A DNA stretch of 39,149 bases from Candidatus Bathyarchaeum sp. (GCA_020344315.1 CP070820.1:953977-993125); one strand, 5' to 3'. Positions 1-8,623 are shown, counted from the stretch's first letter. Translations and numbers: made by a program. Notes: a model not told the origin generated them from the sequence alone.

Positions 1-33
1 CAAGCTTTTTCAATAGTCCATTCTCTTTCATTT

Positions 34-996
34 TTATATTGCAAGTGTCTGTGCGAGTCGTAGCAAGTTTAAGTCTAATGATTTTTCTGTTTTGCACACT
101 TGCTCGAGTTCGATGCTGGTTATTCTCCCTTTCTGTAGACCAACCATCCTCTTTCCTTGTTTGTTCAGTAACAGTTCAACAGCTCTGTTTCCAAATAGAT
201 TAGCTAGGAGTCTGCTTCTGGCTGTGGGATGGCCGCCTCTCTGGGCGTAACCTGAAATGCTTAACCTAACATCTAATCCCGTTTTTTCTTCGATTTCTCT
301 TAAGAGTTTACGTGTGTCCCCGATTCCCTCTGCTGCTACGATTATGCCTGACTTCTTTCCTTTAGCACTGCTCTCCTCAAGAGTCCTAACGATATTCTCC
401 AATGAATATTTGACTTCCGGAACCAAAATTATCTCAGCTCCAACCGTCAGCCCAACTGTTAAAGCCAGAAAGCCTCTTTTTCGTCCCATAACTTCAACTA
501 TGAAGACCCGCTCGTGAGAGTTGGCTGTATCCCGAATTTTATCGATCTCCGTGATAGCCGTGTTTACGGCTGTATCAAAACCTATAGTTTCCTCTGTTCC
601 AAAGACATCATTGTCAATTGTCGCGGGAATCCCGACTATCCGGGCATCGGTCTCTCTGCTTAATTCTAAGGCTCCCCTTAAAGAGCCGTCACCACCGACG
701 ACGACGAGTCCGTCAACATTGTTCAGGGTAAGAGTTTCCGCAGCTTTCTGTACTCCCTCCCTCTTTTTGAACTCTGGACTTCTTGATGTGCGGAGAATTG
801 TGCCACCCAAATGAAGTATTCCACCAACACTCCGAGGAGTTAACCTTCTAAATGTGTTAGTCAATAAACCTTCCCATCCCCTTTCAAAACCAAACACCTG
901 CAGGTCCCTTGAGCAAGCAATCCTAACAACTGCCCGGATTGCAGCATTCATGCCCGGAGCATCTCCTCCACTTGTCACCAAGCCTATCTTCTTCAT
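34..996 (-). CDS. pfkA: 6-phosphofructokinase, PfkA family
   Basis: Phosphorylates fructose 6-phosphate to the 1,6-bisphosphate in cytosolic glycolysis. From the chosen start the protein is 320 residues, the usual length of the bacterial-type enzyme. Visible motifs are the N-terminal TSGGDAPGMNAAIR (8-21), GGDGS (101-105), the catalytic TIDND (126-130), MGR (170-172) and RGG (253-255). Gly104 in GGDGS is the residue seen in ATP-dependent enzymes; pyrophosphate enzymes usually carry Asp there. The position before TIDND is Ala, neither the Gly typical of ATP enzymes nor the Lys of PPi enzymes, so the donor is probably but not certainly ATP. The start is ATG at 994-996 rather than the ATG at 1030, because GGAGAAGGG lies just upstream and the extra 12 residues fit no family member. 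Many archaea use ADP-dependent PFK instead. Confidence 0.93.
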   Translation of the reverse strand: MKKIGLVTSGGDAPGMNAAIRAVVRIACSRDLQVFGFERGWEGLLTNTFRRLTPRSVGGILHLGGTILRTSRSPEFKKREGVQKAAETLTLNNVDGLVVVGGDGSLRGALELSRETDARIVGIPATIDNDVFGTEETIGFDTAVNTAITEIDKIRDTANSHERVFIVEVMGRKRGFLALTVGLTVGAEIILVPEVKYSLENIVRTLEESSAKGKKSGIIVAAEGIGDTRKLLREIEEKTGLDVRLSISGYAQRGGHPTARSRLLANLFGNRAVELLLNKQGKRMVGLQKGRITSIELEQVCKTEKSLDLNLLRLAQTLAI

Positions 997-1182
997 GATC
1001 CCTTCTCCAATGAGCAAACATCCAGAACACAATATTCTCGAAACAAAATAATAAGCTTGAGTGCAATATCTGTTCTTAAATAGCCGTTACACTGAAGTCT
1101 TGAAAGGAACTTTTTCGCCTGCGCTGGAGATTGTTTTCACAAAACTTGCTCTCTTTTCTCGCTCCGGGATCAGGAATAATGT

Positions 1183-1401
1183 TTAATCAAGCCGTCGCAA
1201 TAGTTGGATTCCTTTTATGAAGAATGAACCCGAGACCATTGCAGTTGTAGTTAAGAATAGCAAAATTTTGTATTGGTAGTCAACGGTAAATGGAAAAGTT
1301 GGTATTATCCAGCCGCTTATTGGCAAATAGACTAGGAGTAAAGCGATAATCCAAACTACAAAAAGAGCCGAAACGATAAAGGTTTGCAGTCTCTTTCTCA
1401 A
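1183..1401 (-). CDS. Small two-helix membrane protein
   Basis: Unrecognised 72-residue protein with two hydrophobic segments (about 8-33 and 45-64), a basic start (MRKR) and a basic tail (LLRRLD). It begins 21 nt after the stop of the exported protein at 1423-1947 and has a GAGGAAAG ribosome site, so the two are probably co-transcribed. A helper for that surface protein (anchor, assembly or secretion) is a guess from position only. Confidence 0.6.
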   Translation of the reverse strand: MRKRLQTFIVSALFVVWIIALLLVYLPISGWIIPTFPFTVDYQYKILLFLTTTAMVSGSFFIKGIQLLRRLD

Positions 1402-1422
1402 CTTTAGAAACTTTCCTCTATC

Positions 1423-1947
1423 CTAAGAGGTGCTCTCAGCTAATACCGTAATGTTAACTGTCGTCGCTTGGTCTGAGGTGACTTGATTCGCGGTGGTGGT
1501 TATCTCGAAATCAAATGTCCAATCTCCAGCTGCATCCAAGACAACTCCAGAAGAGGTGTCTGGGTTAGCTATTTTTAAGGTTGCTGTTGTGTCACCGGTG
1601 CTATTGCTTGATGCAACTGGTACTGTGTCGCCGACTTTGACGACAATCTGGAAGGTATTGTAATTTGTGCTCTGATCATTCAAATCTGTGTCAAAATGTA
1701 GGTAAACGTTGACTTTGGATGTTGTTATGCTTATTATATCGTTCAGAGATGATGTGTTGCTTGCGGTGTAAAGTATTGTTTCTCCTTCTTCTATGTTTCC
1801 AAGAGTCCCTTGATTTAATGTAATGCTGGCGACTTCAACGATAGTTTGGGTTACGGTGTTAGATGCTTGATGGTAGACAAAGGCTGAGACAGAAGCGATT
1901 ACCATGCTAGTAATTATCAACAGGGAGCCAACTATGCGTTTTCTCAT
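1423..1947 (-). CDS. Exported beta-rich surface protein, pilin- or TasA-like architecture
   Basis: About 174 residues from the chosen ATG at 1945-1947. A basic MRKR start is followed by one hydrophobic helix, then a Thr/Ser/Asn-rich, Cys-free region with short alternating hydrophobic patterns, as expected of an extracytoplasmic beta sandwich. No enzymatic motif is visible. The start is preferred over the ATG at 1983 because GAAGTGA lies 6-12 nt upstream and it places the basic residues directly before the helix. It is divergent from the secreted protein at 2062 and in line with the small membrane protein at 1183. Most likely a cell-surface or filament component; the exact family is not recognised. 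Confidence 0.65.
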   Translation of the reverse strand: MRKRIVGSLLIITSMVIASVSAFVYHQASNTVTQTIVEVASITLNQGTLGNIEEGETILYTASNTSSLNDIISITTSKVNVYLHFDTDLNDQSTNYNTFQIVVKVGDTVPVASSNSTGDTTATLKIANPDTSSGVVLDAAGDWTFDFEITTTANQVTSDQATTVNITVLAESTS

Positions 1948-2027
1948 AGAGTTCACTTCAGAATCGAAATCTGAATTCAACAATATTAAGAATTATGAAA
2001 TCTGGATATGAATGACTAATTCATACC

Positions 2028-2036
2028 TTTTATATC
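2028..2036 (+). promoter_or_regulatory. TATA-like box of the secreted protein at 2062
   Basis: TTTTATATC centred about 30 nt before the ATG at 2062, with no Shine-Dalgarno sequence in between. This spacing is typical of an archaeal leaderless transcript. The 78-nt gap between the divergent genes must also hold the promoter of the minus-strand surface protein. Confidence 0.6.
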
Positions 2037-2061
2037 TAGAAAAGCCAGCACAGCAAACCAA

Positions 2062-3084
2062 ATGAGATTCAACAGGTATACACCAGCTTTACTACTGGTA
2101 ATTATAATTCTGTTAATACCTATTGGACATTCTCTAACATTCAACCAAGAAACCAATTCCATAACCCAAACTATTAGGAATATTCCCTATTATTACGTTG
2201 ACAACAATCTTTCCAATGTAGATTCCAGCGGAGACAAAGGCACACACTCAAACTTCACTGCTCAACAATACGGTCCAGACTCCATTGAAGACACTCTCAC
2301 AGAAGAAAGCATTGGAGAAAGCAAAACCACACTCATAGATGCATGTTCCTTTGAGGGAACTTTTCCTCCTTCAGGTTGGACTGAAACACCCAGCGATTCA
2401 TGCTGGGAACGAAGAAACAATCAAGCCTACGATGGAAGCTACTCAGCAAGTTTTGATGGGTTAGGCGGCGGCAGATCAGGAGATCTTGCTACTTCAAGCA
2501 TGAACTGTTCTGATGCAAGTGCAATTTATGTTGATTTCTGGTATAGAGATGATGACCTTGATGCTGATGAATTTCTTCTTCAGTACTATGATGGAAGTGG
2601 TTGGATTACCGTCTCAGACTTGGGGTCCACGACTCAGGAAGATCAATGGCTACACTTTCAAGAAAAGGTTACAGATAGTCAATATTTCCATTCTAACTTC
2701 GCTGTGAGGTGGTCAGCTATCAATGTTGCCAATAAAAAGGAAGGCTGGATAGATTATGTCACAATTAAGAAAGAGGTGGGAACAAGCAATTACGAGTTAG
2801 ACCTGGAAGTACAATGGACAAATGTGGACTATACTGAAGCAAACGAACAAATATGCATTTATGGAGGAACCATGAGCGCTGAAAATATTGAGGTTGAGGT
2901 TTGGAACGGTTCAGCTTGGCATAACTTGTGTACAGATCTAAGCAGTGGATGGAACAACATCACGGTTTCCTCTTATATGACTTCTTCAACATTTACTATC
3001 CGATTCAAAGGTGGCACAGAAACAACCGATGCTACACAGGACTACTGGAATATAGACGTAACACTATTACATGTTTGGACTTGA
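2062..3084 (+). CDS. Secreted MAM/jelly-roll-like protein
   Basis: 340 residues. The first 25 form a signal peptide (basic MRFNRY, then a hydrophobic stretch rich in L and I). The rest is acidic, aromatic and Gly/Asn/Ser-rich. It holds two repeats of a pattern typical of extracellular jelly-roll domains: YDGSYSASFDG and WxHFQEKV at about 120-215, and a second beta domain from about 245 to the end. There is no C-terminal membrane anchor. It probably binds the cell surface or a polymer outside the cell; no catalytic motif is seen. It is divergent from another exported protein, so the locus looks dedicated to envelope proteins. Confidence 0.7.
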   Translation: MRFNRYTPALLLVIIILLIPIGHSLTFNQETNSITQTIRNIPYYYVDNNLSNVDSSGDKGTHSNFTAQQYGPDSIEDTLTEESIGESKTTLIDACSFEGTFPPSGWTETPSDSCWERRNNQAYDGSYSASFDGLGGGRSGDLATSSMNCSDASAIYVDFWYRDDDLDADEFLLQYYDGSGWITVSDLGSTTQEDQWLHFQEKVTDSQYFHSNFAVRWSAINVANKKEGWIDYVTIKKEVGTSNYELDLEVQWTNVDYTEANEQICIYGGTMSAENIEVEVWNGSAWHNLCTDLSSGWNNITVSSYMTSSTFTIRFKGGTETTDATQDYWNIDVTLLHVWT

Positions 3085-3145
3085 CCTAATTATTTGTACA
3101 AAAAAAGAGAGATGGCTCTAAATCCTTCCAAAGGATTTCAATTAA

Positions 3146-3155
3146 GTTTAAAAGC
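3146..3155 (+). promoter_or_regulatory. TATA-like box of the proteasome beta gene
   Basis: GTTTAAAAGC centred about 27 nt before the ATG at 3177, giving a leaderless or very short leader transcript. Confidence 0.45.
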
Positions 3156-3176
3156 TTCTTTCAGGTCATTATTGCA

Positions 3177-3812
3177 ATGAAACTGGAGGAAAAGAATTTG
3201 AGTGATAAAGCCCAAGGTCGTTTTTACATCCCAGGAGCCACCACTATCGGTCTGGTTTTCTCTGACGGCGTGATCTTAGCCTCAGAAAAAAGAGTTTCCT
3301 ACGGCACTATGATAATGAGCAGAACTGGAAAAAAGGTTTTCAGAATTGCCGAGACTGTTGGTGCAGCATGTGCAGGCTTGGTTTCCGACATGCAGGTTTT
3401 GGTGCGAGAGGTGGAAGCCTACGCGAAACTGTTTGAATTCGACGCGAAGAGACCGATTCCCGTAAAATCAGCCGCAAAAGTCATGTCAAACGTTCTCTTC
3501 GGCAGACGCCTGATTCCTTTGATTACCCAAACCATCGTAGGTGGAATGGATGATGAAGGGCCATCAATTTATGTGCTCGACGTTCTTGGGTCTGTTTTAC
3601 CCGACAAATATGCTGCTGTAGGCTCAGGAGCCCAGATTGCAATGGGGGTCCTAGAGGAGGGATACAAAGAGAACATGTCCCAGAAAGACGCGGAAGCTTT
3701 GGTGCTGCGAGCAATAAAATCGGCTGTGAGCCGAGATGTCATGAGCGGCGACGGAGTAGATTTCCTCACCATAACAAAAGAAGGAATTCAGGAAGAATCC
3801 AGTAACTTCTAA
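3177..3812 (+). CDS. psmB: 20S proteasome beta subunit lacking the catalytic Thr1
   Basis: 211 residues with the full N-terminal nucleophile hydrolase fold of archaeal beta subunits: the [11 protein letters not shown] strand-turn, [33 protein letters not shown] and a C-terminal [15 protein letters not shown]. In active beta subunits the propeptide ends in Gly and the next residue is the nucleophile Thr (Gly-Thr-Thr-Thr-Val-Gly in Thermoplasma). Here the sequence is Gly20-Ala21-Thr-Thr-Ile-Gly, with Ala encoded by GCC. Glu17 and Lys33 of mature numbering are kept. The subunit should therefore be structurally competent but unable to self-process or cleave. Several TACK archaea carry two beta subunits of which one is inactive, so an active paralogue elsewhere in the genome is expected. 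Confidence 0.93.
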   Translation: MKLEEKNLSDKAQGRFYIPGATTIGLVFSDGVILASEKRVSYGTMIMSRTGKKVFRIAETVGAACAGLVSDMQVLVREVEAYAKLFEFDAKRPIPVKSAAKVMSNVLFGRRLIPLITQTIVGGMDDEGPSIYVLDVLGSVLPDKYAAVGSGAQIAMGVLEEGYKENMSQKDAEALVLRAIKSAVSRDVMSGDGVDFLTITKEGIQEESSNF

Positions 3813-3866
3813 TTGTACAGGAAATCAGGTCAAGGCTTAGTAGAATTTCTCAGAATAGCTTAGAAA

Positions 3867-3875
3867 CTTTAATAC
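3867..3875 (+). promoter_or_regulatory. TATA-like box that decides the AMMECR1 start
   Basis: CTTTAATAC lies only 9 nt before the ATG at 3884 but about 45 nt before the GTG at 3917. Transcription starting 25-28 nt downstream would begin after the ATG, so the ATG cannot be used from this promoter. Confidence 0.45.
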
Positions 3876-3916
3876 CGTCAGGAATGAATTGTTTCAGGAG
3901 GCAGGGGCGAAACATT

Positions 3917-4534
3917 GTGTCGTTTCAGTTGACTATTGAAGAAGGCAGGTTTCTCGTCAATTTAGCTAGACAAGCTGTAACTGAATACCTGAAAAACGGG
4001 AAGGTTTTGCAGGTTCCTGAGGGTGTTTCATCCAAGCTTATGGAAAAGTGTGGAGTCTTTGTCACATTAAACAGCGTCATTAGCGGAGAGAAGGCGTTGA
4101 GGGGTTGCATTGGGCTCCCCTATCCTACCACTCCCCTAATTCAGGCAGTGATAGATGCTGCCCTCAGCGCTGCAATGCGAGATCCGCGTTTCCCTCCTGT
4201 CACCCTTGAAGAACTTGATCAGATAATCTTTGAGGTGAGTGTCCTAACCCCTCCTGAGCTTGTCGAAGTAGAGAAACCTACGGAGTATCCCTCAAAAATC
4301 AAGGTTGGTAGAGACGGACTCATAGTTGAGAATGGCTACTGCAAGGGTCTTCTTCTGCCTCAAGTCCCAGTTGAGCTTAAATGGGGAGAAGAAGAGTTTC
4401 TCTGCCAATGCTCCATGAAGGCGGGCCTACCACCCGATTGTTGGCTACTGAAAGATACAAGAATTTACAGTTTTCAAGCGATAATTTTTGAAGAAGTTTC
4501 ACCCAAAGGTAAAATAAAGTTGAAAGAAATTTAG
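3917..4534 (+). CDS. AMMECR1-domain protein
   Basis: About 205 residues matching the archaeal AMMECR1 family along its whole length. The hallmark LRGCIG is at 61-66, followed by [35 protein letters not shown] and [10 protein letters not shown], then KAGLPPDCW near the end. The family is linked by name and co-occurrence to Memo and radical SAM proteins (AmmeMemoRadiSam), and such a radical SAM gene is present at 31447 in this window. The biochemical role is not settled. The start is GTG at 3917 (SD-like GGGG 9 nt and AGGAGG 15 nt upstream), because the ATG at 3884 adds residues with no family match and lies upstream of the likely transcription start. TTG at 3929 is a further option. Confidence 0.9.
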   Translation: MSFQLTIEEGRFLVNLARQAVTEYLKNGKVLQVPEGVSSKLMEKCGVFVTLNSVISGEKALRGCIGLPYPTTPLIQAVIDAALSAAMRDPRFPPVTLEELDQIIFEVSVLTPPELVEVEKPTEYPSKIKVGRDGLIVENGYCKGLLLPQVPVELKWGEEEFLCQCSMKAGLPPDCWLLKDTRIYSFQAIIFEEVSPKGKIKLKEI

Positions 4535-4540
4535 GGAACC

Positions 4541-5719
4541 ATGGTTATGCGAGTTCTATTTTGTCCTGCTGGTGTGGGTTTGGGTCATGTTGGTCGATGT
4601 ATTCCCATAGCTCGGAGGCTTGAAAAGATTGGAGCCCAAGTTTTGTTCTCTACGTACAGTGAAGGCTTCAGGTATGTTGAGCATGAAGGTTTTCCAGTTG
4701 TGGAGGCTCCATCTATTGGGGTTGCGGTTAAACCCGACGGAACCATCGATTTCAGGCAGACAACAGTGAAGCCTGGGCCTTTCATGGCTGTCTTCACTTT
4801 CTGGAAACAGGTTGACGCTGAAACAAAATTTATGAAGGCTTTTGAGCCTGATGTAGTTGTTTCGGATTCGCGGGCATCTTCTCTGATGGCTGCAAAAGTG
4901 CTTGGGATTCCTAGAATCTGCATGTTGAATCAATTTCAGGTATTCATTCCTAGACGAAGAAGATTTCTGAGGCTCGCTAGAATAGCAGACGCGTTCACAT
5001 TGACGATTATCGGAAAAATATGGACAAGTGCAATCCATGCCTTGGTTCCAGATTTTCCTCCACCCTACACAATTTCGACAAGAAATCTGCATATTCCGAA
5101 AGCTTACCATAAGAAGATTAAATTTATTGGTCCAATTCTTCCTGTGCACCCCGACGACTTGCCAGACCGAATGGAAATACGAAAAAGATTAGGTTTGCCT
5201 GAGGATAAGCCTGTGATCTTTTTGCCCATCAGTGGACCCGCGAAGGAGCGCGCCTACTTCACGGGAATCCTTCGGCGTATCTTCCGTGAATTTCCAGATA
5301 ATTACCAGATAGTTATGTCGCTTGGCTATCCGAAGGCTCCAGTAGAACCCGTTAAGGATGGGAATCTGATTATTCACGGATGGATTCCTAACCGTTTTGA
5401 GTATTTGAAGGCTTGCGATGTTGTTGTCTCTAGGGTTGGTCACGGAACGGTTTCCCAGTCAGTTTGTTATGGCAAGCCGCTGATTCTTGTTCCTACTCCA
5501 AGTCACACCGAGCAACTCAACAACGCTAAAAAGGCTGTTGAACTTGGCGTCGCGGAGATTGTCCAGCAGGAAGAACTTAGCAAGGATGTTCTGTTGGCGG
5601 CTGTCAGAAGAATTTTGGAGAATAACCAATTTCTAGAGAGGACCAAAGAGCTCCAGAAGGAAGTCATGAAATGGGATGGACTGGAAAACGCCGCCAAAAT
5701 AATTGTTGATGCAGCATAA
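4541..5719 (+). CDS. GT-B fold glycosyltransferase (MurG/GT28-like)
   Basis: 392 residues with the two Rossmann-like halves of GT-B enzymes. The N-terminal half has the glycine-rich acceptor loop AGVGLGHVGR (10-19) and DVVVSDSRASS. The C-terminal donor half has the linker GPILPVHPDD, the HGWIP strand, then SRVGHGTVSQSVCYGKPLILVP and SHTEQLNNA, the usual nucleotide-sugar binding region. No signal peptide; likely cytosolic or peripheral at the membrane. It follows the AMMECR1 gene after 6 nt, so they probably share a transcript. Substrates cannot be read from the sequence; surface or lipid glycosylation is a reasonable inference. Confidence 0.85.
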   Translation: MVMRVLFCPAGVGLGHVGRCIPIARRLEKIGAQVLFSTYSEGFRYVEHEGFPVVEAPSIGVAVKPDGTIDFRQTTVKPGPFMAVFTFWKQVDAETKFMKAFEPDVVVSDSRASSLMAAKVLGIPRICMLNQFQVFIPRRRRFLRLARIADAFTLTIIGKIWTSAIHALVPDFPPPYTISTRNLHIPKAYHKKIKFIGPILPVHPDDLPDRMEIRKRLGLPEDKPVIFLPISGPAKERAYFTGILRRIFREFPDNYQIVMSLGYPKAPVEPVKDGNLIIHGWIPNRFEYLKACDVVVSRVGHGTVSQSVCYGKPLILVPTPSHTEQLNNAKKAVELGVAEIVQQEELSKDVLLAAVRRILENNQFLERTKELQKEVMKWDGLENAAKIIVDAA

Positions 5720-5762
5720 AACAGGATGAAGCTGTGATTCGCATCATTCAGTGGGATTATCT

Positions 5763-6392
5763 CTAGCCTTTCGGGGTCTTTGTTTTTTGTTTGAAGTTCA
5801 TTCCAAGAACGTATAGTTCCGCGCTCTTTGCTCTGCTAGCCTTTGGTTTAACCAACTTTACAAACCTGAAATACTGTTTTGCCTCGTCAATGAAGTCCTG
5901 TAGTGTGTTTCCTTGAAAGACCTTGACAAAAAAGTTTCCTCCAGACCTGAGAATTGAAGTAGCTATTCGCAGAGATTGCCTTGCTAGGTCAATTTGGCGA
6001 GCATGATCTAGCTCCCAGATTCCAGAGATGTTAGGCGAGACATCTGCGATAACAACGTCAGCTGAACGGGGCAAAAACTCTAGAATATCCTGAACTGTTT
6101 TTGGTTCAGTAACATCGCCGACAATTGTGCGAACGTTCGGGGGATCAATTGGCTCTATCTGTTTTAGGTCAACTGCCAATACGAAACCTGAAGAATCCAC
6201 AATCCTTCTGGAAGCCTGTGTCCACCCCCCCGGAGCAGCCCCTAAATCCACTACCACATGACCAGCCTTGATGAACTTGTATTTCTTCACTGCTTGAAGA
6301 AGTTTATAGGCTGCTCGTGAACGAAGTTTTTCCGCTTTCGCTTTCCGATAATAATATTCTCTTTTTCGTTCTTTGACCCATGCTTTAGGCAA
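5763..6392 (-). CDS. rlmE: RlmE/FtsJ family 2'-O-ribose methyltransferase
   Basis: 209 residues. SAM-dependent methyltransferase expected to act on 23S rRNA (U2552 position in E. coli numbering). The SAM loop is VVDLGAAPGGWTQ (47-59). The K-D-K-E catalytic tetrad is visible as Lys30 (SRAAYK), Asp117 (IADVSPN), Lys157 (FVKVFQ) and Glu192 (SAELY). Length is that of the family. It begins 2 nt after the stop of the RPC34-like gene and is surely co-transcribed with it. Confidence 0.93.
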   Translation of the reverse strand: MPKAWVKERKREYYYRKAKAEKLRSRAAYKLLQAVKKYKFIKAGHVVVDLGAAPGGWTQASRRIVDSSGFVLAVDLKQIEPIDPPNVRTIVGDVTEPKTVQDILEFLPRSADVVIADVSPNISGIWELDHARQIDLARQSLRIATSILRSGGNFFVKVFQGNTLQDFIDEAKQYFRFVKLVKPKASRAKSAELYVLGMNFKQKTKTPKG

Positions 6393-6394
6393 AA

Positions 6395-6772
6395 CTAGAT
6401 TTCACCAGAAGATTCCGTTTCCCCTTTTGCAAGATCTAAAAGCCACTGAGTCATTTTCTGGCATTCATTGGGAGAAATGGTACTCCAAGCTCCACATCTT
6501 GCATCATTCGAGCACATCAAACAGGGGGAATTAATGATGGAATTGAGAGATGCGGGTTTTCTTTTAGGAAAAAGGCGGTACGTCCATCTTCCTTCATAAA
6601 GTTCCTTCTCACGACGAATCAAATCCTTGGTCTCCAGTTTTAGCGCTATTCTACTGCCCTCCCTGCTGGTGGCGTCCAGTTTTCGCCACAGTTCGGACTG
6701 TAGTACACCATCGTTTCCATTGTTAACAATCACATGTAATGCTTTATGCTCTAGCTCGTTGCGTCTCGGCAT
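6395..6772 (-). CDS. RPC34-like winged-helix protein with a C-terminal Fe-S motif
   Basis: 125 residues. Residues 1-70 form a winged helix (LEHKALHVIV, QSELWRKL, SRIALKLETKDLIRREK, RWTYRLFPK). A C-terminal Cys motif follows: C84-x2-C87-x5-C93-x10-C104. This arrangement matches the archaeal orthologue of RNA polymerase III subunit RPC34/hRPC39, which carries a cubane Fe-S cluster and is known from crenarchaea and thaumarchaea. Role by family: a basal transcription factor-like protein related to TFE beta. Co-transcribed with rlmE. A generic winged-helix regulator with an Fe-S sensor is the alternative. Confidence 0.72.
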   Translation of the reverse strand: MPRRNELEHKALHVIVNNGNDGVLQSELWRKLDATSREGSRIALKLETKDLIRREKELYEGRWTYRLFPKRKPASLNSIINSPCLMCSNDARCGAWSTISPNECQKMTQWLLDLAKGETESSGEI

Positions 6773-6890
6773 TTACATCTGTCCTGCAAGTCTTCATAAT
6801 ACATAGAGCCTCCACGGCATAAAAAGATGTATGGTATTCTACCCCATTTAGACATTTGTGGAAGAGGCGTTTCTACATGGACTGCGAAAC

Positions 6891-6900
6891 GTTTTAACAC
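6891..6900 (+). promoter_or_regulatory. Probable TATA-like box for kae1
   Basis: GTTTTAACAC lies about 70 nt before the GTG at 6968. A second A/T box, GCATAAAAAG (6817-6826), directly abuts the ATG at 6827. Either box would start the transcript downstream of that ATG, so the ORF's first 47 codons are probably not translated. Confidence 0.35.
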
Positions 6901-6967
6901 CCCGAAATCTGTTGATATACCACTATCCAAGGGTAGAGTCTACTGCGAGGAACCCCAAAAGTTGCCA

Positions 6968-7987
6968 GTGAATAATTCAGCCAACTCTTACTGTCTAGGC
7001 ATCGAATCCACAGCAGATGATTTCGGCGCCGCAATCCTCTCTTTCGAAGGCAAGGTTCTCTCCAACGCAAACGACGCCTACATGCCAAAGAAGGGAGGAA
7101 TCCATCCGCGAGAGGCAGCTAGACATCACGCTGAAGTCGCAGAAAAAGTCCTTGCAGAAGCCTTTGAGAAAGCGGAAATAAGACCCCGAGACGTTAACTT
7201 GGTTGCTTTTTCACAGGGACCCGGATTAGGACCATGTCTCCGCACAGGCGCAACGGCAGCCCGCGCCTTAGCATCTTATCTCGGCGTTCCACTAGTGGGA
7301 GTCAATCACTGTATGGCGCATATTGAAATTGGAAAGTTGGCAACCGGAGCAAGGGATCCTGTTACTCTCTACGTTTCGGGAGGAAACACTATAGTTTCAG
7401 CTTTTGAAGCTGGCAGATATCGGGTTTTCGGGGAGACCTTGGATATTGCTGTTGGGAATTGTTTAGATGTTTTTGCCCGAGAAGTGGGGTTGAAGCAGAG
7501 GCGGGGTGTGCCTTTTGGTGCTATAGTTGAGGAATTGGCGGGTAATGGTAAAACTTTCGTTTCTCTTCCTTACACTGTGAAGGGTATGGACTTGTCCTTT
7601 AGTGGGCTTCTCACGGCGGCTGTGCAGACGTTTCGTAAAAAGAAGTATTCTGTGGAGGATGTTTGTTTCAGTCTTCAGGAGGTTGCTTTTTCCATGTTGA
7701 CTGAGGTGACTGAGAGGGCTTTGGCTCACACAGAGAAGCCTGAGGTTCTGTTAACTGGGGGAGTGGCGGCTAACAAGAAGTTGCAGTCGATGCTCAGGGT
7801 GATTGCTGAGGAGCATGATGCGCGTTTCTGTGTTGTTCCCCGGGGGCTTGCTGCTGACAACGGGGCTATGATTGCTTGGACCGGCATTCTTGCCTATAAA
7901 AGTGGGTTGTCTACGCCTATTGAGAAGAGTTTCGTTAATGTGAAGTGGCGGCTGGAAGAGGTTTATGCGCCTTGGGTTGAGGGATGA
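6968..7987 (+). CDS. kae1: KEOPS subunit Kae1, tRNA t6A threonylcarbamoyltransferase
   Basis: Catalytic subunit of KEOPS, which transfers threonylcarbamoyl to A37 of ANN-decoding tRNAs. The ASKHA fold starts at YCLGIESTADDFG, 8 residues after the chosen GTG. GIHPREAARHHAE, SQGPGLGPCLRTG and the metal-binding NHCMAHIE (His114, His118) follow, with the C-terminal LTGGVAANKKL and LAADNGAMIAW. From this GTG the protein is 339 residues, normal for archaeal Kae1. The ORF is open from ATG 6827, but that adds 47 residues with no family match and lies upstream of the apparent transcription start. Bud32 begins 3 nt after the stop. Confidence 0.95.
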   Translation: MNNSANSYCLGIESTADDFGAAILSFEGKVLSNANDAYMPKKGGIHPREAARHHAEVAEKVLAEAFEKAEIRPRDVNLVAFSQGPGLGPCLRTGATAARALASYLGVPLVGVNHCMAHIEIGKLATGARDPVTLYVSGGNTIVSAFEAGRYRVFGETLDIAVGNCLDVFAREVGLKQRRGVPFGAIVEELAGNGKTFVSLPYTVKGMDLSFSGLLTAAVQTFRKKKYSVEDVCFSLQEVAFSMLTEVTERALAHTEKPEVLLTGGVAANKKLQSMLRVIAEEHDARFCVVPRGLAADNGAMIAWTGILAYKSGLSTPIEKSFVNVKWRLEEVYAPWVEG

Positions 7988-7990
7988 ACC

Positions 7991-8623
7991 GTGCTGTTAA
8001 AGAAGGGTGCCGAAGCCAGCTTATTCTTGGAGGAGTGGCACAACCGCAAGGTCATAATGAAGCGGCGATTGCCTAAGAAGTATCGCCTCCCAGAACTGGA
8101 CTTGGAGATTCGTTCTCAACGGACAGTGCATGAACCACACATCATCCACAAAGCCAAGGAGGCAGGGGTTCCTACGCCCACAATCTTCATGGTTGACGTG
8201 GCAGACGCCAACATCATTATGGAGTTTGTGGATGGAAAACAGGTTAAAGAAATATTAGACCACGTTTCCCCAGAAGAAAGGCTAAGCCTGATTGGTCGTA
8301 TTGGTGGGATGATTGGACGTCTCCACAAGCATGGAATCATCCATGGCGACCTAACAACCTCAAATATGATCCTGACGCCGTACGGCAAGGTTGTCTTCGT
8401 TGACTTCGGATTAAGCGAAAGGTCCAAAGAGCTGGAATCTAAGGGTGTTGACCTTCATCTTATGAAACGGGCTCTCCAGAGCACCCACTACAAATTTGCG
8501 AAAGAATGTTTCGAAGCGGTCATGAAAGGATATGCAGAAGTAGTGGGAGAAGACGAGACGAAAAAAGTTACAGAAAAGATACGAGAGATAGAGAAGAGAG
8601 GACGCTACATCTCCGAGAGGTAA
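7991..8623 (+). CDS. bud32: KEOPS subunit Bud32, atypical small kinase/ATPase
   Basis: 210 residues; a minimal kinase-fold protein that activates Kae1 in KEOPS. The ATP-binding Lys24 (VIMKRRLPKKYR), catalytic HGDLTTSN (118-125, Asp120 and Asn125) and DFG-like VDFGLSE (137-143) are present. The basic C-terminal tail (EKRGRYISER) is typical. It starts with GTG 3 nt after kae1, so the two are translated from one message. In several archaea they are fused; here they are separate. Confidence 0.95.
   Translation: MLLKKGAEASLFLEEWHNRKVIMKRRLPKKYRLPELDLEIRSQRTVHEPHIIHKAKEAGVPTPTIFMVDVADANIIMEFVDGKQVKEILDHVSPEERLSLIGRIGGMIGRLHKHGIIHGDLTTSNMILTPYGKVVFVDFGLSERSKELESKGVDLHLMKRALQSTHYKFAKECFEAVMKGYAEVVGEDETKKVTEKIREIEKRGRYISER

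Noticed and set aside
4556-5149. 197-codon antisense frame within the glycosyltransferase
   Set aside because: Shadow of a well-supported GT-B gene; biased composition and no domain pattern.
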